From Saccoglossus kowalevskii (lineage: Eukaryota > Hemichordata > Enteropneusta > Harrimaniidae): 32,324 nucleotides of DNA. Location of the stretch: assembly GCF_000003605.2 (NCBI RefSeq), contig NW_003105108.1, positions 177,119-209,442 on the forward strand, given 5' to 3'. How positions within the stretch are numbered: the first letter of the stretch is position 1; the number at the start of each line of letters is the position of its first letter. Below are positions 22,408 to 32,324 of the stretch, in pieces. A program made the position numbers and the translations under genes. Below the pieces are notes generated by a model, which searched no databases, was not told the origin of the DNA, and worked only from the letters and a program-made list of their open reading frames with translations.

Positions 22408-22527
22408 ACTTTTATAGATTATACCTTCGTGTGAATCTCAGCGAGTAATGTATTCATAGTTTCAGACAATTCGCGATAATTCGTGACGAGCCGTATTCCA
22501 TATACTTTTATAGATTATACCTTCGTG
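22408..22527. repeat. 72-bp insertion bounded by 24-bp direct repeats
   Basis: The 24-mer ACTTTTATAG...CTTCGTG occurs at 22408-22431 and again, identical, at 22504-22527. Exactly between them (22432-22503) is a copy of 21466-21537. The arrangement is that of a target duplication around a templated insertion. Confidence 0.85.
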
Positions 22528-24065
22528 CGAAATGTTTTCACCGGAAGTTCGATTCCTGCCTCCAGACAAATGCACATTAGCATTCATTTCAACGTAAAAC
22601 GTGAATTGCGCGTAATAATACGTCATCCGCGAGAAATTCTGAATAAAACACACCGGTTGAAAATTATACTCTGTCAAGTGAATAAGTGGATCGATCAATG
22701 ATTTTGTTCTCATACGTTTCACTTGATCTTTGTAGAAAGTGGGCAACAGAACGATCATATTAATGCATTTAATGTATTTCGTATATTTTTTGTGCTACGG
22801 GGTGGTTCTAATAAACACTATAGTGAGTTCAGCTTCCCGCCAACGTAAGTTTGTACATCCACTTCGATTGCATATTTTAATAAATATGCCTTTTTATGGA
22901 AAGCCATATGTCACTAAGTTTGCACCATCCACCGCAACAATTTGCAAAAGTAATTCACTTACCTGGCAGCGACATACTCATATCATTCAAGTTACCTTGA
23001 ATATTATTATGTACTTCTCCGATATCGACACGTATACCCTTTTTTTACTTTCAGCAGTAACAAAGACATCGATTAAAACTAATATAAACATTACGGCGAA
23101 AGTGAATTCGTGATCCAAATTAAAGAGATTTTTTTCAGCGCTCTGTAGCACTTTGTAAATACAACGTCGTGTACATTTAATGTACCTGTTTGATGGTAAA
23201 TAGCACTACTTAGTCGGCGGAAGTTGAGTTCTATTATTAGTAACTTGATTAATCCATAGGAATACGTCTTTATTTTTCGTATGACTTCCGTGATTGCACA
23301 ATGTTTTCAGACTAATGTATCATCAGAATGCATAGAAAGCTTGGAATTAAATTGGCGTGAATATCTATTCGATAAAAACTCAAGGTCCATTTAAAGTTAA
23401 TAACCATCCTACAAGTTCGGCACTGGTTTTATAATTGTAAAGAATGTAATATTTATAGTTAGGTGCTATGCTGCGATAAACGCACGTTACTGATTTGCAC
23501 TGCTGACGCTATGTATTTAAAAAATATACGGTAGACTCCAAAATGGTTAGCCAGTAAAAGGTTTTAGAGAAATCAATGCCCAATGGTGCGACTCATGAAA
23601 ACATCTGTGTAATTTCTAGAGCAGTGCATTGTTTTTATTAGTTTGTTGACAGGAGAATATTGATAAAAGTGTTTAGTTGCATTAAAACTTACAAACTGTT
23701 TTTTGTTTATTTATAAAATGTATGTACCAAAACAATATAACGTAAAATATGCCTGCCACCCCCAAAAAGTCAAAATGGTCTCAGTGTATATATATTTTTT
23801 AACTTATGTCTACGGTAGATATAAATAAATAACTTGTTTTGCCATTGCGAGGTTGTGCTTGTATTTATTTTGTAGTATATATATTAAACATGTGGCTAAT
23901 TGGTTTGTAAGTGTTTATTAACGGGAGCACTACACATTAGAGAAGTGTGGGCTAACGCCACATTTCAGTTTCTAAGTTGTAAATTAATTTAAAGATTCTA
24001 ACCAAAAGCGGGCGTTATACTATCAGGGGGAAAAGCTTCTCCCTCTGGGTTCTCCACACGTGTCA

Positions 24066-24078
24066 GGGGGGGGGGGGG
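24066..24078. repeat. 13-G homopolymer run
   Basis: Thirteen consecutive G on the plus strand. Comparable runs are the 13 C at 548-560 and the 10 G at 28957-28966. Such runs are notable in AT-rich DNA and prone to length variation. Confidence 0.9.
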
Positions 24079-24179
24079 ATCTCGTCTCGTCTCTCTATTG
24101 CGTCCCCTTGAGGTATGGGATCGGGAATGCCAGTTAAGTTTTACAGTCAAATAAGACACACACAACGAAATACGTTTCA

Positions 24180-24345
24180 GCTCTCGTCTTAGTCGATCTG
24201 TGGAGCACTCTATAAGACACAGCGCCCTGGGGAAAAATCCCCAAGACTATCGCAAGGCTGACCCAAGACTCTTTTAGACTGCGTCAACACTCGCCCCAAG
24301 GCTCTCCAGGACTGCTCTAGACTGCTGTACTCCCCAAGACCAACT
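24180..24345. repeat. Degenerate CCCAAGACT repeat block
   Basis: CCCAAGACT-type motifs recur at about 24240, 24262, 24295 and 24334, with shorter AGACT echoes between them. The block is richer in G and C than its surroundings. On the minus strand it lies downstream of CCAAT-like (ATTGG) and AATAAAG elements (24350-24385), which would fit a decayed LTR. That reading is unproven. Confidence 0.35.
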
Positions 24346-24826
24346 AAAACAACTTTATTCATTTTCAAAACTCTAACCAATTACAAAACAGTAAAAAGAC
24401 TCTAGGGCGTAACTTCAATCATAAAGCCAATCACACTAAGTACTGAATACGTCATATCTTTTGATTAATCGTTCACTACATTAATAACTATGAATATAAA
24501 CTGTCAGAATGAGTAGTCTGAATAGCGGCGGTTATCTGGTAATTAGTTCCAAATCACTGAGCCAAGTTCCGTCCAAAACTTCAAATAGGCCTAAACGATG
24601 ACAGACATAACACAGCAATTCACTAATAATCAACTAATTAAGTCGGTCAACAGATACGCGAAAACAAATTCATGACAATACCCACACTTAGATAAAATTA
24701 AATGGCGTCCTCCGACCCTGACACAACACCGCGGACACCATTCCCCATTTACAAGTGATTTAATGATGAGTTTAATCAGTTGCCACACTCCAGAGGAACT
24801 AGAATCTTATTGTGAAATTATAGACT

Positions 24827-25104
24827 ATGTCTATAAACTTGGATAAGGCCAAAATGTTGTTTTTCAAGGGCGGGGGATTTTTATCAAAGAACGAAAAGTT
24901 GGTGGCACAGCAAGCGAAAAAAAGCTCTCTTTTGTTCATTTATAGCTATGAATTGCTTACGCTCTCTATCCCACAGAACCTACTTTCAAATGTTTGATAC
25001 AATGCTACTACCAATACTAACGTGAGGGACGGAAGACTGGGCATTTAGAAAATGTAATGTAGAATATTTCTTGGCTTTTCTAATAGATGACACAGCAAAT
25101 GTTT
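24827..25104 (+). pseudogene. Second LINE reverse-transcriptase relic (C-terminal part)
   Basis: The plus strand reads INLDKAKMLFFKGGGFLSKN, then LVAQQAKKSSLLF, and after a frame change FDTMLLPILT-stop-GTEDWA. In LINE RTs the pattern 'N-DKTK-x-x-F-x-x-GG' is followed about 100 residues later by 'LFD-x-x-x-xPILLYG-x-E-x-WG'. Here the intervening part is mostly deleted and the frame is broken by a shift and a stop. It could be the same type of element as the minus-strand relic at 16.6-17.0 kb, covering a later part of the protein. Confidence 0.7.
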
Positions 25105-25684
25105 TATTAATAATAAGAATGAGAGAAAAAGATCAATAATTACGGTGTAATCATTCGGTTGGATTGCCAGTGCACAGCGCTGGATATGCGTAAAATACAA
25201 ACGATGTTGTGTATGCTTTGTTATATGCTCAACAAAAGTTCAATGTATACCACTTGACATTGAAATGATTCTTCAAATTGTTGTAGTTGATGTTGTTGAT
25301 TCGCGTCCCTCTCTTAGCAAACAGATTTTAGCAACCACGTGAACTCCAGACTTTACCGTTTGGCTAAAGCCGCACGGTCCTCAGGCTAGTATCATTATTT
25401 ATATTTCGGCTTAATGGTGGTTGCCATGACATCTACTGATAAAGGTTAAATGATGAGGCCCGATGACGGGACTGGTTGAGATCAGTCGACACATTCTCAT
25501 GAGTTTGCGATTTCAAGCTTATGCGGTACCTTGATCATAGTCCAGAACTAATATATATATATGTATATTGATGTCAACTGTGGAATGTTATTGCAAGACC
25601 ATTAGCACCCATAAATATAAACTGAAGTTGACACTATGATAGTGGTTTTCCTAATATAGTGACGATTAATCAATTGTATTATGA

Positions 25685-25944
25685 TGTGTAAAACTTTCGT
25701 GTGATTGGCTGTTTGTTTAGAGGCAACGCCTCAAAGTCTCTTATACTCTATTGTAATTGGCTAATGGTTGACAAGTAATAAAAGTGATTTGAAGCTGTCT
25801 CGGGAAAGGAACACGAGGCAGTCTGAGAATCGAATGTGACACGAATTGAGCTTCTGCATGTGTTTTTGTGAGTCCAACGTGGGGAACAATCGAATCCCGG
25901 TTACCTAAGTGAAAGGTTTCGAAACATCAAAAATACATATCACA
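25685..25944 (+). mobile_element. Putative 5' LTR of a gypsy-like retrotransposon
   Basis: The proposed limits TGTG...CACA are inverted ends. Inside are two inverted CCAAT boxes (ATTGG at 25704 and 25756) and a TATA-like AATAAAAG (25778). The right end is firm because its last 53 bases recur at 26882-26934. The left end is a guess from the TGTG terminus. Confidence 0.5.
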
Positions 25945-25946
25945 CG

Positions 25947-25959
25947 TGGTGGAGAATCC
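25947..25959 (+). other. Candidate primer-binding site
   Basis: TGGTGGAGAATCC begins with TGG, as expected for pairing to a tRNA 3' CCA end. It starts two bases after the proposed LTR end. The tRNA was not identified. Confidence 0.4.
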
Positions 25960-26004
25960 TGGCACTGTGTTTAACACACAAAAAAGACATCCTGTGACAA
26001 CTTT

Positions 26005-26881
26005 ATGATAACAAGACAAAGAACACACATAATGGAAGGAATTCGTGAGGTTTTGACAGAACATCTTGGACAAATGACACGAGCTATTGCTGGAGATCAA
26101 AGAATGACACAACAGGCGGTAGAAGAGATACAGGTGTTGTCGAAGATCTGCAAAATCGTCCAACACCTGTCAACATGGGGATCGTCCCAGCTCCGTTTAA
26201 AGGTAAACAATCAGAGAATGCAACAAATTGGTTACAGAAATTCAATGCATGTGCAGACTTTAACCAACTACCGGATGATAGAAAGGCTGCAGGTTTTAGG
26301 ATGCTGATGGCGGGTCCGGCCGAGATGTGGGTAAATGAATTGACGGCCCAAGTGAGGGATAATTATGAAGCTTTGACTGCAGCCTTTATCGCATATTTCG
26401 AGAACGCTGATTTAGACTGGGTGCTTGAACAAGAACTGTCTGAGGAAAGCAGGGAGCCGACGAATGTGTAGAAGATTACGCAGCAAATATCAAGTCGCGT
26501 TGTGCCCGACTTCGTAAGACGCCCGAAGAACAATTACGTTATTTTCGCGCCGGGCTATAGAATGACATCAAGAGTCAAGTGATTGGGCATCAGCCGCAAA
26601 CGATCGACGAAGCACGACAAATGACTCGACTGAGTGAAATAGTTTGCCATATGCAGGAGGAAGACAAGAAGAAGAATAGCGCCAAATTATCAGCGATTGA
26701 ACTCAGTGTAGAAAGATTGGCACAGAAAACAAAACAATTATTACAACAACATCGACCGCAATACGTATACAACCCGCCGTAGTTCGAAGGACCCAGGATG
26801 AATGAAGACCAGACCGTTGGTACAGCCAACCTAGCATACCAGGGTAGGAAATTCAATACAATTCCAATTTGTGGCATTTGT
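26005..26881 (+). pseudogene. Decayed gag gene of a gypsy-like retrotransposon
   Basis: The core IVPAPFKGKQSENATNWLQK with later MLMAGPAEMW is typical of the retrotransposon Gag core (a retrotrans_gag-like family). ATGs at 26005 or 26032 open a short coiled-coil-like head. The reading frame is then broken by two frameshifts (near 26140 and near 26450) and two in-frame stops (near 26558 and 26780). A lysine-rich helical stretch follows (KTKQLLQQHR). Near 26874 the sequence reads CGIC, perhaps the start of a zinc knuckle, and then jumps into LTR sequence. No pol, protease or integrase remains. The copy is dead. Confidence 0.72.
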
Positions 26882-26934
26882 AATCCCGATTATCTAAGTG
26901 AAAGGTTTCGAAACATCAAAAATACCTATCACAC
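26882..26934 (+). mobile_element. Remnant of the 3' LTR (last 53 bp)
   Basis: It matches 25893-25945 at 50 of 53 positions without gaps. It abuts gag directly, and the junction shares AATCCC with the equivalent LTR position, so an internal deletion removed the rest of gag, all of pol and most of the 3' LTR. Confidence 0.7.
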
Positions 26935-28090
26935 TAGCCAAGGTGCAAGGTCTGATTTACAATAGCGCTTGATAAAACATGTTAAAGTTAACATGTAGCT
27001 AAGACGGTTTGCAAGTTATGTACAGTTTTCTGTGGCAATTACATCTATTCTATGAGGAATCTCATTGGGATACCTAATACAATTGAAAATATTTGTGACA
27101 CATTCACGACAATACAATGATTAGTCTTTTGCGTTTATGTACCTTTCCACTGAGAGAAAATGATGAGGCGCAACGTGTGCAATTATTTCGCGTTTTCGTC
27201 GGATTGTCGTGGTAAAATCCGTTGATCGCACCTCGTAGTCGTGCTGTTCTAAATGTAACAGCCACCCTTATGGTGAGTTTCTTGTAAACGTCGCTCGGCC
27301 TTCAGTACGGTTGTTACACTTAACACTGCATGGCCACTCTGTACATACATGCATTGTGAATCGCATATTTTATGCATTTTAATATACAGATAACAAGGTG
27401 TACGTATATTACCAAGCTATTCTGTTTCGATAAAAAGATTTTAAAAAAATCACTTTGTAAATTTTAATAAAACACTGTCCACGTTTAGCCGCAATTCAAA
27501 TATCTCTGACATCAGAAAAGAAATCGCATTTTATATTTTTTCACGCGTTAAACACACCATATCATGGTGCGAACGACGCTTGCGCTCGGTAATAAGTTCA
27601 TGATTAACTAGCAGTGACAAACACCTGAGTCAACCAAAAGTAACCCGCCCCTTTTTCAGCGCGGGGATTTTTTCTAGGAAAATACGGGATCATATTTGAT
27701 GTGCGAGATCCAAGGGTCTGCATGAACACAAATCAACATCTGATTATCGGTTGTACACGTAAAGCAAATTGTTGGTTTGCAAGAAATGAGCAAAAAATAA
27801 ACATTTACAACTTTTACCAGCATGGTAAGCTTTAACGCACGAAGGCGTAGTTTGTATGGACATCGGCAATCAAAAAACCCGTGCTCTCCTTCTGAAAAAA
27901 AAACTGTTCTATCACGGAACTGTCATGTAAGGTACATGGGGTATATTATATATTCTGTGTACGTTTGTGATGTAGTTTATACGGAATAGTCTTTATATAT
28001 CAATCATTTTATGCGTGATACGCATGCGTACTGACGCATTGGTCGAAAATGTATTTCTGAAGTGATTTATCACGATGCCACATAGATGTC

Positions 28091-28121
<31 letters not shown>

Positions 28122-28578
28122 TGATCTAGTCTAGTCTAGTTGACAGATACAATTTTCTCATAAAATATGTATGCTTTTATCATTGGAAGTATTGATTTGT
28201 TACCAATATATAGGCTATAAGGACCAATTTCATTGAAATCGCTCCATTTATTTTTCTGCATATCTAACCAGTTTCAGAGATTGCCAATCAGTAATCAGTA
28301 TTTTGATAACCAGTATCTAGCCATTCAAGTCACAATTATCATCGCTGAGTGATAAAATATTTGTTACTATCGCCTCAACGCAAACGTTTATTGTGACCTA
28401 CAACTTGAAGAACATTGAATGAGAACAAATAACAGAACAAACAACAATTTGCCGAGTAATGGAATGTGAAATGATGTGTTGAAGTTGAAGCTACAGCGCC
28501 ACCACTCACCTACCCTTCATGTATTGAAAATACATAAACGAATGGGTTTATTTGAAATACGTTTTCTTTATTGAAAAA
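26935..28578. other. Intergenic region with microsatellites
   Basis: It contains a 9-bp-arm palindrome at 26977-26996 (ACATGTTAA/TTAACATGT), (GAT)10 at 28091-28121 and three CTAGT units at 28127-28141. No coding sequence is supported. Confidence 0.5.
28091..28121. repeat. (GAT)10 microsatellite
   Basis: An uninterrupted GAT tract followed at once by three CTAGT units (28127-28141). Confidence 0.95.
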
Positions 28579-28842
28579 CATCACAGCGTCCATGTATGCA
28601 CATCGAGCTTCGCCATGGATCGAGACTTCGTGTAAAGCGAACCGTGCGTAAACAGCTTTATCGATGTTTTCATTGTCGGATAATTTCGCACAATTTCTGT
28701 TCAGTCCGCTTCTTGATCAACTTAGAAAACAAATTTACTCAGCTTTTCCTCATTCTTTACCCACCCACGAATAGAGGACTCATCGACCTAGATCACAGGC
28801 AACCCTTGACTTGGTTTCACCTTTCTTGACACAGTTGATCAC
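28579..28842 (-). pseudogene. Pogo/CENP-B-like transposase relic (N-terminal HTH part)
   Basis: The minus strand reads VKKGETKSRVACDL, then in a shifted frame VDESSIRGWVKNEEKLSKFV, and after stops and a further shift DNENIDKAVYARFALHEVSI. The first two blocks are the psq-type helix-turn-helix of pogo/Tigger/jerky transposases (pattern KGE-x-x-x-x-VA-x-x-x-GV-x-ES-x-x-R-W-x-KNE). The third fits the start of the second CENP-B-type DNA-binding domain. The DDE catalytic domain is absent. At least two frameshifts and two stops make it an old, dead copy. Confidence 0.72.
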
Positions 28843-29202
28843 TGCGAGACAGACTAGATGATAGCTGTCGCTTAGAAATGCTACTCAGTTGAGAACTAGA
28901 GATTAGAGTGATGGATTCAACTCATTGTAGCAAGAGTTTTATAGAGCTATATCAAAGGGGGGGGGGCGGTCGAGAAGTACGTAAAGTCGCGACTTGACAC
29001 CACGGTTGACACCTTGAGTAAGGCTGCAGTCACCCTTTGTATCTCAGTAAGTGGCGCACAGTAGACGTTAAGTTGTCTCCCCCAGCCCTTTAACGGCCAA
29101 TTAAATACACGTTGCAACGAAAATTAGTTCTATTTCTTCACAAACACAAATAAAAATTAGTGGCAGTCACATTCCGCTGTGACGTTTAAATATATAATGT
29201 AA
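28843..29202. other. Spacer with a 10-G run
   Basis: About 360 bases between the pogo relic and the first LINE 3'-end copy. It includes ten G followed by C (28957-28967). Nothing else was recognised; it may contain the lost 5' part of the pogo copy. Confidence 0.4.
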
Positions 29203-29788
29203 TTTATGTAAACAGGTCAAATGATGTAATTATATTCCCTCGGCAATGTAACAACTTGAAAAGCATAGCTATATTACATATAGCACTAATTAGTCGAGTG
29301 ACTACAATTTAAAAAATATAATAAATGCGCGGGTTTGCATGGTTTATAAAAGCTAATAGCATTAAAAATCATCTCAAGAATTCAACAATTAAGGCATATT
29401 TAACTACACTGGCTCTGGCAGATGAGGAACGTCTATACAAACAAACAAACAAACAAACAAACAAACACATTTGTAGATTTGAAAGACATCGTTGTTACCC
29501 ATCTAGAATATTGTGACGTCAGGTATTCAATAATTAGACGTTTCCAATCACATCAGTTCATTAGTTTATTTAATCGAGTCTACATGCAGTATGCTATATT
29601 AATGGCAAGTTCATGTATTCATTCTTTGGAGTAAAATTGTGGGACGCCCTCAATGTCGAAGTCATAGTTGCATATAGTTTTTAATATGTTTCAAAATTAC
29701 TTGTATAAAAAGTTGGCAAACTAAAATAAACTGATTTTTTTGGGGTATATATATATATATATCTGTTCTATTTTTATAGAAGAACCTT
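29203..29788 (+). mobile_element. LINE 3' end, copy 1 (direct repeat partner of 30558-31119)
   Basis: A 586-base block that recurs at 30558-31119. Near its end, across a frame change, it reads FGVKLWDALNVEV then FNMFQNYLYKKLAN-stop. This is the usual C-terminal tail of LINE ORF2 proteins (W-N/D-x-L, then F-x-x-x-L). It carries (CAAA)n at 29438-29466 and (TA)n near 29745-29762; the latter may be the LINE's simple-repeat tail. Confidence 0.7.
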
Positions 29789-30267
29789 AAAATTATTGCC
29801 GTGTTGCTAAAAACACGCCTATGCTTGCAGAAGTGTCCATAAGCCAGGCCCCCTAACTCCACCTCTAAAATATTGTTTAACTGAGCCACACGTTCGTTGA
29901 AGTTACTTCGAGTTGCTGTGACTCGATGGAAAACCTGACACACGATAATGACCTTCACGTTCATGCGATCATGCAAATGACGCACCAAGTTAATTAAACG
30001 TGACCCTACATTGGATGCAGAAAGTGATTCTAAATCATTTGTACCTAACTGTAAAATAACCACGTCTGGGTTGAAATCCTGAACGACGTGTAAATCGAAA
30101 CGCCGTATCTTTTCCACCGTACGCCCTCCGACACCATGTAGTTTTATTTCTGCCGAATTACTCAAATTGAACGAAAGCGGCAAAGCGCGTGCGTTGCGTC
30201 CACTTGACATGGACGTACTCAATCGCGCCACAAAAGAATGACCCAAAATTAAAACTTTAGGCCTCAT
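29789..30267 (-). pseudogene. SGNH/GDSL-like hydrolase ORF, C-terminally truncated
   Basis: From ATG at 30267-30265 the minus strand encodes MRPKVLILGHSFVARLST, with block I as GHS (nucleophile Ser11), then GVGGRT (45-50, block II glycine), and PDVVILQLGTNDLESL with GTND at 75-78 (block III, oxyanion Asn77). IIVCQVFHRV and FNERVAQLNNILEVEL complete the fold as far as about residue 153. The expected DGVHLN block V (catalytic Asp and His) is absent, because sequence switches at 29788 to the LINE 3'-end copy. The frame runs on meaninglessly to 29662. Such SGNH ORFs recur in invertebrate genomes, often inside retroelements. This one cannot be catalytically complete. Confidence 0.75.
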
Positions 30268-30557
30268 GATGACTTAAACAAACGTGTAAAAGAATGCCTG
30301 AAACCTCAACGGCGGAACGATAACCCCAGGTAAACCAGAACTTGCCTTAAAAATGTCGAAAATCGACTAAAATTGTAGAAAAAACAAACTGCAAGCCGGC
30401 CAGTCGACGGTGTAGTTCAAAAGAGGTGGATCAATGTTGCTGCCCCCCTCTAAGACACAATTATACAAGAATGCGCCAGCCATAGAGGGCGCTCTCCAAC
30501 TGGTATTAAAATACAATTGCATGTATATAAATCTGATTATCTGTCTATAATCTATGC

Positions 30558-31119
30558 TTTATGTAAACAGGTCAAATGATGTAATTATATTCCCTCGGCA
30601 ATGTAACAACTTGAAAAGCATAGCTATATTACATATAGCACTAATTAGTCGAGTGACTACAATTTAAAAATTATAATAAATGCGCGGGTTTGCATGGTTT
30701 ATAAAAGCTAATAGCATTAAAAATCATCTCAAGAATTCAACAATTAAGGCATATTTACTACACTGGCTCTGGCAGATGAGGAACGACTATACAAACAAAC
30801 AAACACATTTGTAGATTTGAAAGACATCGTTGTTACATATCTAGAATATTGTGACGTCAGGTATTCAATAATTAGACGTTTCCAATCACATCAGTTCATT
30901 CGTTTATTTAATCGAGTCTACATGCAGTATGCTATATTAATGACAAGTTCATGTATTCATTCTTTGGAGTAAAATTGTGGGACGCCCTCAATGTCGAAGT
31001 CATAGTTGCATATAGTTTTTAATATGTTTCAAAATTACTTGTATAAAAATTTGGCAAACTAAAATAAACTGATTTTTTTGGGTATATATATATCTGTTCT
31101 ATTTTTATAGAAGAACCTT
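30558..31119 (+). mobile_element. LINE 3' end, copy 2
   Basis: It is collinear with 29203-29788, with scattered single-base differences, a shorter (CAAA) tract (30792-30803) and a shorter (TA) tail. After GAAGAACCTT the two copies diverge: this one continues CCCAAATAAA, while copy 1 meets the hydrolase ORF. Confidence 0.8.
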
Positions 31120-32324
31120 CCCAAATAAAAGAAATTCTAAAATTTAAAAACATAAGTGGTAGTCACTAAACCATGTACTTTCACACTCAAGCAAGAGAAT
31201 AGACATGTTGGTGAACTAGCCTTGCATTGTGAGTGTTTTATTGTTTACACTCTGTAAAATAACAGTTTTTTTCACAAATAAAAAAAAAAGAACTGCAGAC
31301 CTCACTTCTTTATATTTTTGAGTGATATTTCTATTTAATTTATTTTATTTTATAATATAATATTGCCACTGAAATAAATTTACCATTTACAAATTAATGT
31401 TTTGGACACTATATAATCTTAATATTTTACAATCCATATCCTTATATTTGAATCTGTTTCAAGACATTTGAAAAAAAATATTTTATATGCATAACAATAC
31501 AACGACTGGATTTGGTGTCACAGTTTGCTCCCAATTCATACTGGAATATTGCCAGCAATAATTAATAAAGCATGTTCAGAAAACCATTTATTCCCGACAT
31601 CATATTCAATGGCTAGTTGTCAGGATCTACAACAGTTAATAAATAAACAGAAATAATTTTTGATGCCGTGTTTTTAGACGACACTGCCATATCGCACAGA
31701 TATTCAACACCGCTATATCGAATTTGGATTTAGACCATACCATTTCAAGCTGCAGGGTGTTTAAACAATGACTCAACAAACAATAGACACATCTTCCACC
31801 CACCACACACATTTTAGCCATAATTGAACAACCAAGAAAGCAATATCAGGCTGCATCCTGAAAACAACGAGATAGCGCATTACAACCAGTCATTACAAAC
31901 ATGAAATCCTCCACCCCTCCCAGTACACCCAGTAGCCTTAAGCTTAATGGTTCCTATAATCATTTGCATCTATGTAGAACAAGCTTTGCCAATAGATGCG
32001 CTTTTGACCAACCACTCATTCTAAATATTGTTGAGTGAGGGCGCTATTTACTAATGAGAGGAATCTTTAAAAAAAAATAAACAGATATATATATATATAT
32101 ATATATATATTTATTTATTGTCACGACTGTGATGACTGTCACTAACTGTCTACGTGACTGACTTGATTAAAGACTTAAATCGATTTAGCAGCTAATCACG
32201 TCTCGGATTGAATACATTCATAAATCAAACAATATCCTATTTGCAATTGTCCACATAATCACTTAATAGAGTAATTTATGACATGTAATCTTTTATCTCA
32301 GAATTACATAAATGGAATGTGACA
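31120..32324. other. Right-end non-coding region
   Basis: AT-rich sequence with an (AT)13 run at 32085-32110. A short minus-strand frame (31636-31821) starts MAKMCVVGGRCVYC but shows no domain I can support. Confidence 0.5.
32085..32110. repeat. (AT)13 microsatellite
   Basis: An uninterrupted AT dinucleotide run near the right edge. Confidence 0.95.

Larger units (their letters stand above)
20620..24000. other. Upstream and intergenic region right of the lectin gene
   Basis: It probably includes the lectin gene promoter near its left end, though no clear TATA box was found. Beyond the duplicated segment (21466-21537 and 22432-22503), I see no exon, RNA gene or transposon that I can name. 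Confidence 0.45.

Noticed and set aside
22540-22566. GTTCGATTC as a tRNA T-arm
   Set aside because: The flanking bases do not pair as a T-stem and no acceptor, D-arm or anticodon arm fits.
29203-31119. The repeats as LTRs of a complete retrotransposon
   Set aside because: They lack TG...CA termini, no primer-binding site or polypurine tract was found, and the repeat itself reads as a LINE ORF2 tail.
31636-31821. MAKMCVVGGRCVYC start as a THAP zinc finger
   Set aside because: Only the first few residues resemble a THAP start; the later Cys/His and the AVPTIF-type end are not found.

Overview
This is animal nuclear DNA: AT-rich, with intron-containing genes whose exons join in frame at GT-AG borders, clear AATAAA signals, microsatellites and decayed transposons. 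No bacterial-style operon, rRNA, tRNA or CRISPR array was seen. The mix of an SLC46-type transporter, a secreted C-type-lectin mosaic protein, invertebrate-type LINE relics and an SGNH-hydrolase ORF suggests a marine invertebrate. A lophotrochozoan or invertebrate deuterostome is my guess; the phylum cannot be fixed from this window.

Layout. Positions 1-173 (minus) hold the N-terminus of a protein that runs off the left edge. Between it and the next gene lies a long-armed foldback element (528-660). A complete five-exon SLC46-family transporter (1405-3739, plus, 460 aa) follows, with a stray copy of part of its first exon inside intron 3. A gene-poor stretch then contains a promoter-like cluster (6392-6563) with no convincing gene behind it. 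The largest gene runs on the minus strand from 20619 to 7769. Its eleven exons keep frame throughout and give a secreted 804-aa protein: signal peptide, about 440 residues of beta-rich-looking unrecognised sequence, two C-type lectin domains each split by a phase-0 intron, and a C-terminal module with ten cysteines. The two genes are convergent. Introns of the lectin gene contain a LINE reverse-transcriptase relic and a 33-bp minisatellite.

The right part (21-32 kb) has no intact host gene that I can support and is a graveyard of mobile elements. It holds a 72-bp templated insertion bounded by 24-bp direct repeats, a second LINE relic, a gypsy-like LTR/gag relic collapsed by a deletion, a pogo/CENP-B-like transposase relic, and an SGNH hydrolase ORF cut short between two nearly identical copies (about 0.57 kb) of a LINE 3' end.

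The two complete genes are independent units: one is a membrane transporter and the other a secreted lectin-like protein. Both belong to families used in epithelial or innate-immune settings in animals, but nothing in the sequence shows that they work together. All exon models were made by eye from splice signals and frame continuity. Family names rest on motif recognition, not on a database search.
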